From Myxococcaceae bacterium (GTDB lineage Bacteria; Myxococcota; Myxococcia; Myxococcales; Myxococcaceae), in assembly GCA_017881345.1 (NCBI GenBank), contig JADGQZ010000256.1, positions 1 through 40,427 of the forward strand: 40,427 bases of DNA, in the 5' to 3' direction. Position 1 is the first letter of the stretch; every line of letters begins with the position of its first letter. Shown piece after piece: positions 1-11,370 of this stretch. The notes under the pieces were generated by a model. It was not told the DNA's origin. It saw nothing but the letters and a program-made list of their open reading frames with translations, and made no database searches. The position numbers and the translations under genes are program-made.

Positions 1-40
1 CCTGCCAACGCCGGGGAAAGCCGGATAGCGTCGACGCCCG

Positions 41-1453
41 ATGGCGGCGACCGACGGCAAGCGACGGGTGCTCGGCCTGGGAGCGGATCCGGGCGGGCTC
101 TCTCCCGGGGTCAAGACCCTCATCCTCTTCGGCGCGCTGGGCGTGCTCGGAGCGCTCTTCGCCTTCAGCAATCCCGAGGCGAGCCTGCGGCACCTCAAGG
201 TGGCGTTCCTCTCGGGGACCCCGAAGGGGAACTATCATGCGGTCGTCGAGCGGGTGGCGAAGGGCGCCGCGAGTCGCAAGGGGCATGTCACCAACGTCGC
301 GACCGCGGGCGCGGTGGAGAACGTCGAGCGGCTGATCGCCGCCCGGAAGGGTTGCACCGCGCACTTCGCCCTGGTGCAGGAGGGTGTGGACCTCCCGGAG
401 GGACACGGGCTCGAGCTGATCGGCCGCCTCACCCGTCCCGAGTCGCTGGTCGTGCTCGGTCGGGCCGCAGACCGCATCGCCTCGACGCAGGAGCTTCGCG
501 GCCTGCGCGTGGGAATCGGACCGGTGGGCAGCGGCACTGAGTTCCTGGTCCGGCGCCTGCTCGCGCCGCTTGCCGCGCTCCGGCTCCAGCTCTCGACCCA
601 GCCCATCGACGAGCAGATCCAGAAGCTCGAGCGTGGGGAGCTCGACCTCGGAGCGATGGTCATCGACGAGGACGCCACCCAGCTCCGCGAGGCGCTGCGC
701 GACCGGAAGCTGCAGATCCTGGCCATCCCGCGCGCCGAGGCGCTGGCCAGCGAGCTCCCCTTCCTCAGGGTCGGGCGCATCGAGGCCGGGCACTACGACC
801 CCGTGGCCGGAGTACCGCCCACCGACAAGCCCACGCTCCAGGTGGACACGCTCATCCTCGGCAACGGGTGCGCGAGCCGCTCGGCGACGCAGGGTCTGAT
901 CACCGTCCTCAACGATCTCTACCCCCTCTTCCTCAAGCACAACCGCGAGACGGCAAATCTCAGCGGGCTCCCCTACGCCACGGTGGCCCGGACCTACTAC
1001 GACACCAACGAGCCCGACCTGGTGGGGGTGTATGCCCCCTGGGTGGTGGACATCATGCCCACCGCGAGCTGGGTGCAGCTGGCACTCGGCATCTCTGTCC
1101 TCTTCAACGTGATCGGCGCCTTCAACCGGTTCCAGCTCTGGAGGATCGACGCGGCGCGGGTGTCGCTGGAGCGGGAGCTCCCCACCATCTTCGGGCCCGC
1201 GATCGGCGTGGGTGAGCTCCCGCGCGCCCAGCCGGACCCCACACTCGGGCCGGACGAGGTGCGCGCGCGGATCCGCTCCATCACCGAGCGGCTCGAAGCG
1301 CTGTATGACCGGTGCCGGAGGCGATCCCTCTCGTTCGTGGTGCCGATGGGCGGGGAGATGGCTTACCGGTACCAGGAGGCGCTGATCATGGATCTGCTCC
1401 AGGCGCTCCGGGCCTTCACCGACGGGCAGCTGCCCGCGCGGCGGCCAGGCTGA
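41..1453 (+). CDS. TAXI-family TRAP-type solute-binding protein, membrane anchored (N- and C-terminal TM segments)
   Basis: ORF with TAXI-like core (GTPKGNYHAVVERVAKG...; LRGLRVGIGPVGSGTEFLVRRLL) and hydrophobic segments near the N-terminus and at ASWVQLALGISVLFNVIGAF. Confidence 0.75.
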   Translation: MAATDGKRRVLGLGADPGGLSPGVKTLILFGALGVLGALFAFSNPEASLRHLKVAFLSGTPKGNYHAVVERVAKGAASRKGHVTNVATAGAVENVERLIAARKGCTAHFALVQEGVDLPEGHGLELIGRLTRPESLVVLGRAADRIASTQELRGLRVGIGPVGSGTEFLVRRLLAPLAALRLQLSTQPIDEQIQKLERGELDLGAMVIDEDATQLREALRDRKLQILAIPRAEALASELPFLRVGRIEAGHYDPVAGVPPTDKPTLQVDTLILGNGCASRSATQGLITVLNDLYPLFLKHNRETANLSGLPYATVARTYYDTNEPDLVGVYAPWVVDIMPTASWVQLALGISVLFNVIGAFNRFQLWRIDAARVSLERELPTIFGPAIGVGELPRAQPDPTLGPDEVRARIRSITERLEALYDRCRRRSLSFVVPMGGEMAYRYQEALIMDLLQALRAFTDGQLPARRPG

Positions 1454-1509
1454 CCGCGCCTACACCTCGCTCATCTACCCCCTGCCATCGCGCTAGATTG
1501 GTCAGGACC

Positions 1510-2304
1510 GTGGCCGCCGAACGCACACGCCCGAGCGCCCCCCCAACGGGCGATCCCGCTGGCGGGTCGATCCGCGAGCGGACCTACCGCGAGGAGGAGG
1601 TCGCGGCGATCCTCCGGCGCGCGGCGAGACTCGAGCACGACCGGCCGATCACCACCGGCGCGCTCAGCCTTCCGGAGATCGAGACCATCGCCCGCGACGC
1701 GGGCATCGACCTCGGAATGGTGCGGCAGGCTGCGCGAGAGCTCGACGAGGACCGTGGCGGAGGGATCGGCGCGGCGATCGCCGGTGCTCCGGTGCGCCGG
1801 ACCTTCGAGCGCGTGGTGGACGGGGAGATCGGCGCCGAGGATCACGAGCGCCTTGCCGAGGAGATCCGCGACGTGCTCTCGGGTCCCGGGGGCGGCTTCA
1901 CGGGCCGCACCTCGTCTCTGGGACGGAGCCTCACCTTCTCGGGCTTCGCCGGGATGAGCACGGTCCAGGTGAACGTCGGCCCCCGGGACGGGCGGACGTT
2001 GATCCGCATCGGCGTCGACCGTTCCCAGCTCGCCGGCGGGTTGTTCGGCGGGATCGTCGGCGGGGTGGGCGGAGGCCTCGGCGCGCAGGTGGGGTGGATG
2101 CTGCCCGTCCTTCTCCACCTCCCGGTGGAGGCGGGGCTCGGGGGCGCGGCCCTGGTCGTAGTGGCTTCCTTCGGCCTGGCCCGCTCCATCTTCGCCAGGA
2201 ATGGGCGCGGGCTCGACCGCGCTCTGGACGCGCTCGCGGATCGGCTGGAAGCGCTCGCGCAGCGGGCGATCGCGACGCATCCACCGCCGGTGAGCGGCGC
2301 CTGA
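1510..2304 (+). CDS. Hypothetical membrane protein with N-terminal helical domain and Gly-rich TM segments
   Basis: ORF trimmed to GTG 1510, preceded by TAGATT (1494-1499); GGIVGGVGGGLGAQVGWMLPVLLHL and AALVVVASFGLA hydrophobic segments. Confidence 0.6.
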   Translation: MAAERTRPSAPPTGDPAGGSIRERTYREEEVAAILRRAARLEHDRPITTGALSLPEIETIARDAGIDLGMVRQAARELDEDRGGGIGAAIAGAPVRRTFERVVDGEIGAEDHERLAEEIRDVLSGPGGGFTGRTSSLGRSLTFSGFAGMSTVQVNVGPRDGRTLIRIGVDRSQLAGGLFGGIVGGVGGGLGAQVGWMLPVLLHLPVEAGLGGAALVVVASFGLARSIFARNGRGLDRALDALADRLEALAQRAIATHPPPVSGA

Positions 2305-2350
2305 GCCCTCCGCAGCGCCCCGCCCATCGGCAGCACCCTCGCCGGCCGGA

Positions 2351-3445
2351 TCACCCTGCCGCGCGTGGGCCCGCGGCACCGGCCCGGCCAGTCCGCACCG
2401 CGCCGGCGAGCTCCTCGAGCACGCGCTCGGTGTCCTCCCAGCCCAGGCAGGCGTCGGTGATGCTCTGGCCGAAGCGAAGGTTGACCCGCGGGCCAGGAGC
2501 CTGCCGCCCCTCGACCAGATGGCTCTCCAGCATCAGTCCGAACACTGCGTCGTCGCCCTCGGCCCGGCGGAGTCCGAGCTCGCGGGCCACGTCGATCTGC
2601 CGGCGGGGGTCCTTCCCGCTGTTCCCGTGCGAGCAGTCCACCATCAGCCGGGGGCGCTGACCCGCCTCGCGGAGCGCAGCGCACGTCGCGGCGACCGAGG
2701 CCCGGTCGTGGTTCGGGCCGGTGGTCGAGCCGCGGAGAATGAGGTGCGTGTCCGGGTTGCCATTCGTCTCCACGATGGCGGCCAGACCCTGCTTGGTCAC
2801 CGAGAGGAAGCAGTGCGGATGGCCGGAGGCGGTCACCGCGTCGACGGCGATCTGCACGTTCCCATCCGTCCCGTTCTTGAAGCCCACCGGCATCGAGAGT
2901 CCCGAGGCGAGCTCCCGGTGCACCTGGCTCTCGGTGGTCCGCGCTCCGATCGCACCCCAGGACACGGTGTCGGCGAGGAACTGGGGAGTGATGGTGTCGA
3001 GGAACTCGCAGCCGGCGCGCACCCGCTGCTCGGCGAGCCCGACGAGCAGGCCTCGCGCCAGCGTGAGCCCCTCGTTGATCCGGAAGCTGCCGTCGAGGTG
3101 GGGGTCGTTGATCAACCCCTTCCAGCCGACCCGGGTCCGCGGCTTCTCGAAGTACACGCGCATCACCAGCAGTAGCGCGTCCGAGAGGCGACGCTCGGCG
3201 GTGGCGAGCCGCTCGGCGTACGCCCGCGCGGCGTCCACGTCGTGGATGGAGCAGGGGCCCACCACCACCAGCAGCCGATCGTCCAGCCCGTGCAGGATGG
3301 CGCTCACCTCACGACGGGCGGAGTAGACGAAGGACTCGGCCTCCTCACCGAGCGGCAGCTGCTCGATCAGGATGGCGGGCGGGAGGACCGGGCGCAGCCG
3401 CGCGATGCGGACGTCGTCGGTTCGATGCTGGGATTGGTCGGACAT
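2351..3445 (-). CDS. 3-deoxy-7-phosphoheptulonate (DAHP) synthase, class I AroF/G/H type
   Basis: VVVGPCSIHD, RVYFEKPRTRVGWKGLINDP, GFKNGTDG, DCSHGNSGKD motifs. Confidence 0.93.
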   Translation of the reverse strand: MSDQSQHRTDDVRIARLRPVLPPAILIEQLPLGEEAESFVYSARREVSAILHGLDDRLLVVVGPCSIHDVDAARAYAERLATAERRLSDALLLVMRVYFEKPRTRVGWKGLINDPHLDGSFRINEGLTLARGLLVGLAEQRVRAGCEFLDTITPQFLADTVSWGAIGARTTESQVHRELASGLSMPVGFKNGTDGNVQIAVDAVTASGHPHCFLSVTKQGLAAIVETNGNPDTHLILRGSTTGPNHDRASVAATCAALREAGQRPRLMVDCSHGNSGKDPRRQIDVARELGLRRAEGDDAVFGLMLESHLVEGRQAPGPRVNLRFGQSITDACLGWEDTERVLEELAGAVRTGRAGAAGPRAAG

Positions 3446-3490
3446 GCGAAGGCACCCGGAGGATGCCAGAGCACCCTGGCCTCTGTCGCC

Positions 3491-5488
3491 TCAGCGGGCC
3501 ACGGGAGCGGCCGGGCTGCCGAGGTAGCGCTCGAACCAGCCGACCTCGCGCTGCATCCGGTCCAGGAGGTGGGCAGCGTCCCGGAAGTGGTGACCCTCGT
3601 CGGCGTAGACCACCAGCTCGGTCGGGACGTCGAGCGTCTTCAGCGCGTGCCAGAACTCGTAGCTCTGGGGCGCCGGGCACTCGGCGTCGCGTTCACCCAC
3701 CACCACCAGCGTCGGCGTCTTCACCCTGGTGATGAACTGCATCGGTGAGCTCCGGGCGTATACCGCGGGGTCGGCGTACACCGTGGCGCCGAAGTACGGC
3801 AGCATCCACTGATCGATCTTGTTCTGGCCGTAGTAGCTCAGCCAGTTGGCGATGCCCGCGCTCGCCACTGCGGCCTTGAAGCGCTGGGTCTGCGTGACCG
3901 CGAACATGGCCATGTACCCGCCGTAGCTGTGGCCACGGATGCCGGCGCGCGCTCCGTCGACCCTTCCGGTGCGCGCCGCCGGATCGATGCCGGCGATGAT
4001 GTCGCGCAGATCACCGTGGCCGAAGTCCTTCACGTTGGCGCGGGTGAACGCCTCGCCCTGGCCGAAGCTGCCGCGCGGGTTCGGGGCGAGCACGGCGTAA
4101 CCCTGGCTGACCAGCAGGAGCTGCTCGATGGAGAAATGGTTCTTCGCCACTCCGGCCGGGCCACCGTGGACCGCGACCACCACCGGGCGCTTCCCCGGCC
4201 AGACGTCCTCCGGCGGCAGGTACAGCCAGCCCTGCACCTCCCAGCGGTCGCTCTTCCACGAGAGGCTCTCCACGCGCGCCGCCGGGCTCCTCAGCCCGGC
4301 GTTGACCTTCGAGACCTGCGTCCAGCCGCCGATCGGACCGGCCCAGACCTCCGGAGGCTCCAGGGCGGTCTCCCGGGCCACGGCCACCAGGGCGCCGTCG
4401 GCGGAGAACGCCGCGGACGTGCCCCAGCGCGCCTGGACGTGCTCCGGTCCACGCCACAGCGTGGTCGGTGGGGTGCCGCGATCCGGATCCACCTTCAGGA
4501 AGGCCGAGTCGCCGCCCATGACTGCCGTCGCCACCAGCCCGGCCTCGCGCGACCAGAAGAGCTGTGCTGCCGAGGCCCGCATGCCGGGTGTCACGTTGCG
4601 CGCCGGGCCCCCGCTCGCGGAGACGACGAGCACGTCGCCACCATTCGAGCCCGCGTCGCTCATCAGCCCTTCGATGAACGCGACCCGGCTGCCATCCGGG
4701 CTCCAGGTGGGCTCGCAGATCTGGAGCGCGGGGTGGTGGACCACACGGGCGAGGGCGCCTGCGATGGGGACGATGAAGAGCTCGGCGCTCCACCAGTTGT
4801 CGTCCCCGGAGCCGTGCGCGCCGGTCGCGGCAAACGCGGTGCCGTCAGGGCTCCACGCGTACTCGTAGATGAAGAGGTCCTCGGGAGAGATGGACACCAG
4901 CCGGCCGCCCTCGGCGGGGACCACCGCGATGCGCTGCTCGCGGACCACCGACCCGATCACGCCCGTCTCGCGCGGGCTCGGACCCAGTGGCCCCACCGCG
5001 TCCGGCGCGCCCTCGAGGTAGAGCACCGCCAGGCGCTTGCCGTCCGGTGACCACCGGGGCCGCTCGAGGTGCCCGCTGGCGTGGGTCAGCTTTCTCACCG
5101 CGGCCCCCGTCACGTCCGCGACGTACAGCTGGGGCTGTCCCGGCTGCTCGGCATCCGAGAGGAAGGCCAGCTGCTTTCCGTCCGGCGAGAAGACCGGATC
5201 GTCCTCCTCGTGATCCGCGGCATCCTTCGACGCGGTGATGCGCACCGGTGTTCCCCCGGCACGCGCGGCGAGGCGGATCCGCCTGAGACTTCCGGAGGGT
5301 CCCGCGGGCGTCGGCGCCGCCTCCACCCAGGCGACCCGCCCGCCGTCGGCTGAGAGGGCGACGCGCTTGATCTCGACCAGGCGGCTCAGGTCGGTGAGCG
5401 CCGACTCGACGCCACGGGGCGCGGGCCCGGCGGCGAGCAGCATGAGCGCGAGCGGGAGTGATGTCAGGGGACCACCTCCGGAAGCCAA
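3491..5488 (-). CDS. S9-family prolyl oligopeptidase / acylaminoacyl peptidase-like, secreted
   Basis: WD40-like SPDGK repeats plus GHSYGGYMA catalytic motif and C-terminal GERDAECP / DEGHHF; exact start uncertain (track start at 5488 is TTG; possible CTG at 5467). Confidence 0.88.
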   Translation of the reverse strand: MASGGGPLTSLPLALMLLAAGPAPRGVESALTDLSRLVEIKRVALSADGGRVAWVEAAPTPAGPSGSLRRIRLAARAGGTPVRITASKDAADHEEDDPVFSPDGKQLAFLSDAEQPGQPQLYVADVTGAAVRKLTHASGHLERPRWSPDGKRLAVLYLEGAPDAVGPLGPSPRETGVIGSVVREQRIAVVPAEGGRLVSISPEDLFIYEYAWSPDGTAFAATGAHGSGDDNWWSAELFIVPIAGALARVVHHPALQICEPTWSPDGSRVAFIEGLMSDAGSNGGDVLVVSASGGPARNVTPGMRASAAQLFWSREAGLVATAVMGGDSAFLKVDPDRGTPPTTLWRGPEHVQARWGTSAAFSADGALVAVARETALEPPEVWAGPIGGWTQVSKVNAGLRSPAARVESLSWKSDRWEVQGWLYLPPEDVWPGKRPVVVAVHGGPAGVAKNHFSIEQLLLVSQGYAVLAPNPRGSFGQGEAFTRANVKDFGHGDLRDIIAGIDPAARTGRVDGARAGIRGHSYGGYMAMFAVTQTQRFKAAVASAGIANWLSYYGQNKIDQWMLPYFGATVYADPAVYARSSPMQFITRVKTPTLVVVGERDAECPAPQSYEFWHALKTLDVPTELVVYADEGHHFRDAAHLLDRMQREVGWFERYLGSPAAPVAR

Positions 5489-5629
5489 GCGAGACTAACC
5501 GCTGAAGGCCGTTGCGCGAGACCCGGAGTGGCCCAGGGGGTATTTCGGAAGCGCACCTGCCGAGGCCTCCGGGCCAGGTCCTACCGTCTCGATTCGAACG
5601 GGGGGCCGTTCCCCCCAGGGAGGCTTCAC

Positions 5630-5986
5630 ATGAATCGCCCGCTCGTTGCCCTCGCCGTCGCAGTCGCACTCGCAGGTTGCGGTGGATCGAGTGCTGCCAA
5701 CACGTCCGACCCGGCCGCAGCCTGCAAGACGCTGTTCACCACCGTCTGCAACAAGCTCTTCCAGTGCAACCCCACCGGCGCGGCACAGGCGTACGGGAGC
5801 TCCGCCGCCTGCGCGTCGAGCCTCTCGGCGGGCTGCAACTCGACCAGCGGGAGCGGCTCTTGCCCCGCCGGTACGAGCTACAACTCGTCGAACGCCAGCA
5901 CCTGCATCAACGACTACGGCAACGAGTCGTGCGCCGACATGAACGGTGGGGTCACGCCCGCGAGCTGCAGCAAGGTCTGCAGCTGA
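5630..5986 (+). CDS. Small Cys-rich lipoprotein
   Basis: ATG 5630 with SD AGGGAGG; MNRPLVALAVAVALAGCGG lipobox; multiple Cys. Confidence 0.75.
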   Translation: MNRPLVALAVAVALAGCGGSSAANTSDPAAACKTLFTTVCNKLFQCNPTGAAQAYGSSAACASSLSAGCNSTSGSGSCPAGTSYNSSNASTCINDYGNESCADMNGGVTPASCSKVCS

Positions 5987-6057
5987 CCTGGAAACGGCGC
6001 ACCCTCGAGGCGCGATTGCCCTATGCTCCGCGCCCCACCCTCTCCACCGAGGCAGAA

Positions 6058-6883
6058 GTGCTGCGTTCCTTCCCCCAGGTTCTTCTCTCCGTCGCGCTGG
6101 CCGCGACCTCTGCGCTGGCCCAGTCCGCGCCGAAGCTCGATCTCCCACGCCCGAGCCCGAAGGGGTCGGTCAGCCAGACGGTCGGCCTGACCGACATCTC
6201 GATCGCCTACTCGAGCCCGGCGGTGAAGGGCCGGAAGATCTGGGGCGAGGTGGTGCCGTTCGACCAGCTCTGGCGTGCCGGAGCCAACGAGTGCACCAAG
6301 GTCACGTTCTCGACCCCGGTCTCCATCGAGGGCAAGCCGGTCGCGGCGGGGGCCTACTGCATCTTCCTGCTTCCCCAGAAGACCGGCTGGACGTTCATCC
6401 TGAGCAAGAACACCGAGGGCGGAACGGCCGAGTACAAGCAGAGCGAGGACGCGGTCCGGGTCCCGGCCACCGCCACGGCCATCTCGCCCCGCGAGCGCAT
6501 GGCCTTCGAGATCCTGGACTTCGACGACGAGAAGGGCACCCTGGCCATGGAGTGGGAGACCCTGCGGGTGGGCGTGAAGTTCACCACCGGCACCCGGCAG
6601 CGTGTCCTGACCGAGATCCGCGCCCTCAAGGGTGACGACTGGAGGCCGTACAACGCCGCCGCGCGCTACCTCCTGGGCGCCAGTCTCGAGCCCGCGCTGG
6701 CGATGCAGCTGGCTGACCGTTCCATCCAGCTCAAGGAGGAGTGGAACAACGTCTGGACCAAGGCCCAGCTGCTCCACGCGGCCGGAAAGAACCCCGAGGC
6801 GCTGGCCGCCGCGCAGCGGGCCCAGACGCTGGGCAAGGCCTCCAAGAACTTCTTCGAGGCCGACGACGTGGCCAAGGCCCTGG

Positions 6884-6900
<17 letters not shown>
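6058..6900 (+). CDS. DUF2911-type secreted protein
   Basis: Signal peptide MLRSFPQVLLSVALAATSALAQ; SQTVGLTDISIAYSSPAVKGRKIWGEVVPFDQLWRAGANE motif. Confidence 0.8.
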
Positions 6901-8503
<1,603 letters not shown>

Positions 8504-8541
8504 GGCTCGTTGAGCCTGCCTCGATCGGCGTCGGCCGTCAG

Positions 8542-9744
8542 CTACGTTCGGTCCCGGTCTTCCGGTCCGTGACGGGTCACCCGGACCACCACCTCCCGGT
8601 AGATCTCCTCCACCCGTGAGACGATCGGCCCCGGCTGGAACCGCGCCAGCGCCGAGGCCCGCGCCGCCCGTCCCATGGCCGCCCGCCGCGCGGAGTCCTC
8701 GAGCAAGGCGAGGGCCGCCGCTGCCATGGCCCCCGGGTCGCGCGGCGGCACGAGCCAGCCGGTCTTGCCGTGGGTCACCACCTCCGGCACCCCGCCCACC
8801 TCGCTCGCCACCACCGGGACACCCGAGGCGAGCGACTCCAGCGCCGCGAGGCCGAAGCTCTCCTGTTCGCTCGGGAGCAGGAAGAGATCCGCGTGGGCGA
8901 AGAGGTCCCCGAGCGAGCGCCGCTCACCGGAAAAGGCCACCGCGTCACGGACTCCGAGCGAGGTCGCGAGCGCCTCGACCGGCCCGCGCTCCGGCCCGTC
9001 GCCCACCAGCACCAGCACCGCGGGCCGCCTGCGCCGCACCTCGGCCAGCGCGCGAACCGTGTCCCCCACCCGCTTCACCGGCCGAAAGTTCGAGGCGTGG
9101 AGCAACACCGCCGGGCGCCTCCCGGGACTCCAGTCGAGGGCGGGAAAGAGCGCCGGCACCTCACCCGCCCCGTCGTCGAGCGGATGGAACGCCTCGGGAT
9201 CGACGAAGTTGGGCACGACCGAGATCTGGAGGCTCGGGGACAGACCCAGGGTCGCCGTGGCCACCCGGCGCAGCCAGGCGGACGGAGTCATGACCGCGTC
9301 GCTCCCGAGCGCCGCCTCGCGCACCTGGCCGCGCATCGCCGCGTCGTGCCCGAGCCCCGTGACGTCCGTCCCGTGAAGAGTGATCACCAGCCCCGGTGGA
9401 CGCCGGCCCTGATCGCGCACCAGCTCCCGGGCGAGCAGCGCGGCCGGCCCGTGCGGCAGAGCGTAGTGCATGTGCAGGAGGTCCAGCGACTCGCGCACCG
9501 TCACCTGGGCCATGGCGCGCGCCAGCGCCATCGGCCGACCGACCGCGCCCGACGGCGGTCGCGGTGACGTGTCCACCTCGTGCACCGTCCACGGACCGTC
9601 GCCCGCGAGGCGCACCGGCACCCCGGCGGAGAAGACGTGCACGCGGTGCCCACGCGCCGCCAGCTGCATCGCCAGCTGAGACGCGGCGACGCCGCTCCCG
9701 CCCACGGTCGGGAAGCAGGCGATGCCCACGCCCAGCGTGCTCAC
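8542..9744 (-). CDS. bshA: N-acetyl-alpha-D-glucosaminyl L-malate synthase BshA-like glycosyltransferase
   Basis: GIACFPTVGGSGVAASQLAMQLAARGHRVHVFS N-terminus typical of BshA; GT4 fold motifs (SEQESFGLAALE); GTGA overlap with bshC. Confidence 0.87.
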   Translation of the reverse strand: MSTLGVGIACFPTVGGSGVAASQLAMQLAARGHRVHVFSAGVPVRLAGDGPWTVHEVDTSPRPPSGAVGRPMALARAMAQVTVRESLDLLHMHYALPHGPAALLARELVRDQGRRPPGLVITLHGTDVTGLGHDAAMRGQVREAALGSDAVMTPSAWLRRVATATLGLSPSLQISVVPNFVDPEAFHPLDDGAGEVPALFPALDWSPGRRPAVLLHASNFRPVKRVGDTVRALAEVRRRRPAVLVLVGDGPERGPVEALATSLGVRDAVAFSGERRSLGDLFAHADLFLLPSEQESFGLAALESLASGVPVVASEVGGVPEVVTHGKTGWLVPPRDPGAMAAAALALLEDSARRAAMGRAARASALARFQPGPIVSRVEEIYREVVVRVTRHGPEDRDRT

Positions 9745-11345
9745 GGGCGCACCGTCCGGACGTCCGGTGAGAGCGACGCCGCGGCCGCCACGAGGCTCGA
9801 GACCAGCGTGCGCGGGCCCACCTCGGCGGCGATGGCCCAGAATCCGTGGACCCGCTCCTGTGGCCGTCCGCCGGGATGGAGCGCCGCGGTCACCTGGTTC
9901 AGCGCCTCGAGCGCCCCGGTCCCCTCGCCGCTCGAGGCGAGCACCGCGCGCTGGAGCCGGCCGATGAAACGATCCACCCCGCGCGCGACGTGGGCCTTCG
10001 TCTTCTCCACGTTGCGGGCGAGCTTCGGGTCGAGTCCGGCGGCGTCGGGGCGCAGCGCCTCGAGCTCGCGCGCGATGGGCCCGAGCAGCCGCTCCCGGAG
10101 CGAGCCGTCCATCCACTCCGGCCAGGCGTGGAGCCGCGCGGCGAGGGCGTGCACCGGCTGGTCCGTGTCCTCGGGCGACAGGCGCAGCCGCTCGAGCACC
10201 CGGGCCGTCCACGGGTCCACCACCCGGAACCGCGCCCGCGCGCCGATCATCGGCAGCTCCACCCCGGCGAGCTTGTACAGAGGAGGAAGCTGCGCGAAGT
10301 ACGCGCACTCGGCCGGACCACCGAGGTACCCGGCCGTGGGCAGCAGGGTGTCCTGGACCAGGGGCCGGAGCAGGGCCGAGGTGCTGAAGCTCAGCGGATC
10401 ATCGGCGAGCCGCGTACACATCTCCGCCAGCGACACACGGCCGAGCGGGGTGCAGAAGCCGTCGCCGTCGCGGTCGGGCCGGAAGCGGGGACCCTCCAAC
10501 CCTGCTGGATGGAAGAACGCCAGCGAGGCATCCGCGCGGGCCGGCACCTGGGCGTGGAACCCGCGGCGGACCAGCTCCGCGGAGCGTTCCTCCAGGAGCA
10601 CCCCGATGGCGTCGCGTTCCTCGAGAGCGAAGCGGACCAGGGGCGCGGCGCGCGCGGCCATGATCGGCGTCCGCGGATCGAGCAGGACGAGCCCCTCGTC
10701 CGCGAAGAGCTCCGCGAGGACACCCGCGAAGGCGGTTCCCGGAGAACGCCCCGCGACGTAGTGCCGCGCGAGGAGGGCCGCCACCTCGGTTCCATGGGGC
10801 AGCGGGGCGAGCGCGCGCGACACGGTGGCGAGCTGGACGTCGATCTCCGGAGGAAGCTGCCGATGGGCGAGCGACACCCGGGCCTGGGCGCTCGACTCGG
10901 CGGGGAGCCGGCCGGAGATCCAGTTGCCCCGGACGCACCCGTCGAAGTGGGCGACCTCCGCCCAGTCGTGGTCCTCGGTCTGCAGCCAGAAGACCGGAAT
11001 GCACGGGCGCCCCGTGCGTTCGCCAAGCCACCGGGCCCGCGCCACCGCGGTCGCCGCCTTGTGCAACGTGTACAGCGGGCCGAGGAAGATGCCGACCTGT
11101 TGCCCGGTGACGATGCAGGTCGTTCCCGGCCGCCCCAGCGACGCGATCGCCGCAGTGCGCGCCGCAGAAGCTGGCAGGGCGGATGCCTGTCGCTGCAGCT
11201 CCTCGACCACTCCCTGCATCGGCCGGCGGCGGGCTGCCCGCGCCGCCGCGGCATCCCAGGCCTCCGGGTCGAGGGGTCTCGAGGGCAGGAGCGTCGCCGC
11301 CGCGGCTTCCCCGGCGATGAACTGCGCGAAGAAGTCCGAAGCCAT
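9741..11345 (-). CDS. bshC: Putative bacillithiol cysteine ligase BshC
   Basis: TCIVTGQQVGIFLGPLYTLHKAATAVARARWL...PVFWLQTEDHDWAEV signature; ATG 11345; 3' overlap with bshA. Confidence 0.9.
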   Translation of the reverse strand: MASDFFAQFIAGEAAAATLLPSRPLDPEAWDAAAARAARRRPMQGVVEELQRQASALPASAARTAAIASLGRPGTTCIVTGQQVGIFLGPLYTLHKAATAVARARWLGERTGRPCIPVFWLQTEDHDWAEVAHFDGCVRGNWISGRLPAESSAQARVSLAHRQLPPEIDVQLATVSRALAPLPHGTEVAALLARHYVAGRSPGTAFAGVLAELFADEGLVLLDPRTPIMAARAAPLVRFALEERDAIGVLLEERSAELVRRGFHAQVPARADASLAFFHPAGLEGPRFRPDRDGDGFCTPLGRVSLAEMCTRLADDPLSFSTSALLRPLVQDTLLPTAGYLGGPAECAYFAQLPPLYKLAGVELPMIGARARFRVVDPWTARVLERLRLSPEDTDQPVHALAARLHAWPEWMDGSLRERLLGPIARELEALRPDAAGLDPKLARNVEKTKAHVARGVDRFIGRLQRAVLASSGEGTGALEALNQVTAALHPGGRPQERVHGFWAIAAEVGPRTLVSSLVAAAASLSPDVRTVRP

Positions 11346-11370
11346 GCCAGATTGCACCGTACCAGTGCCC

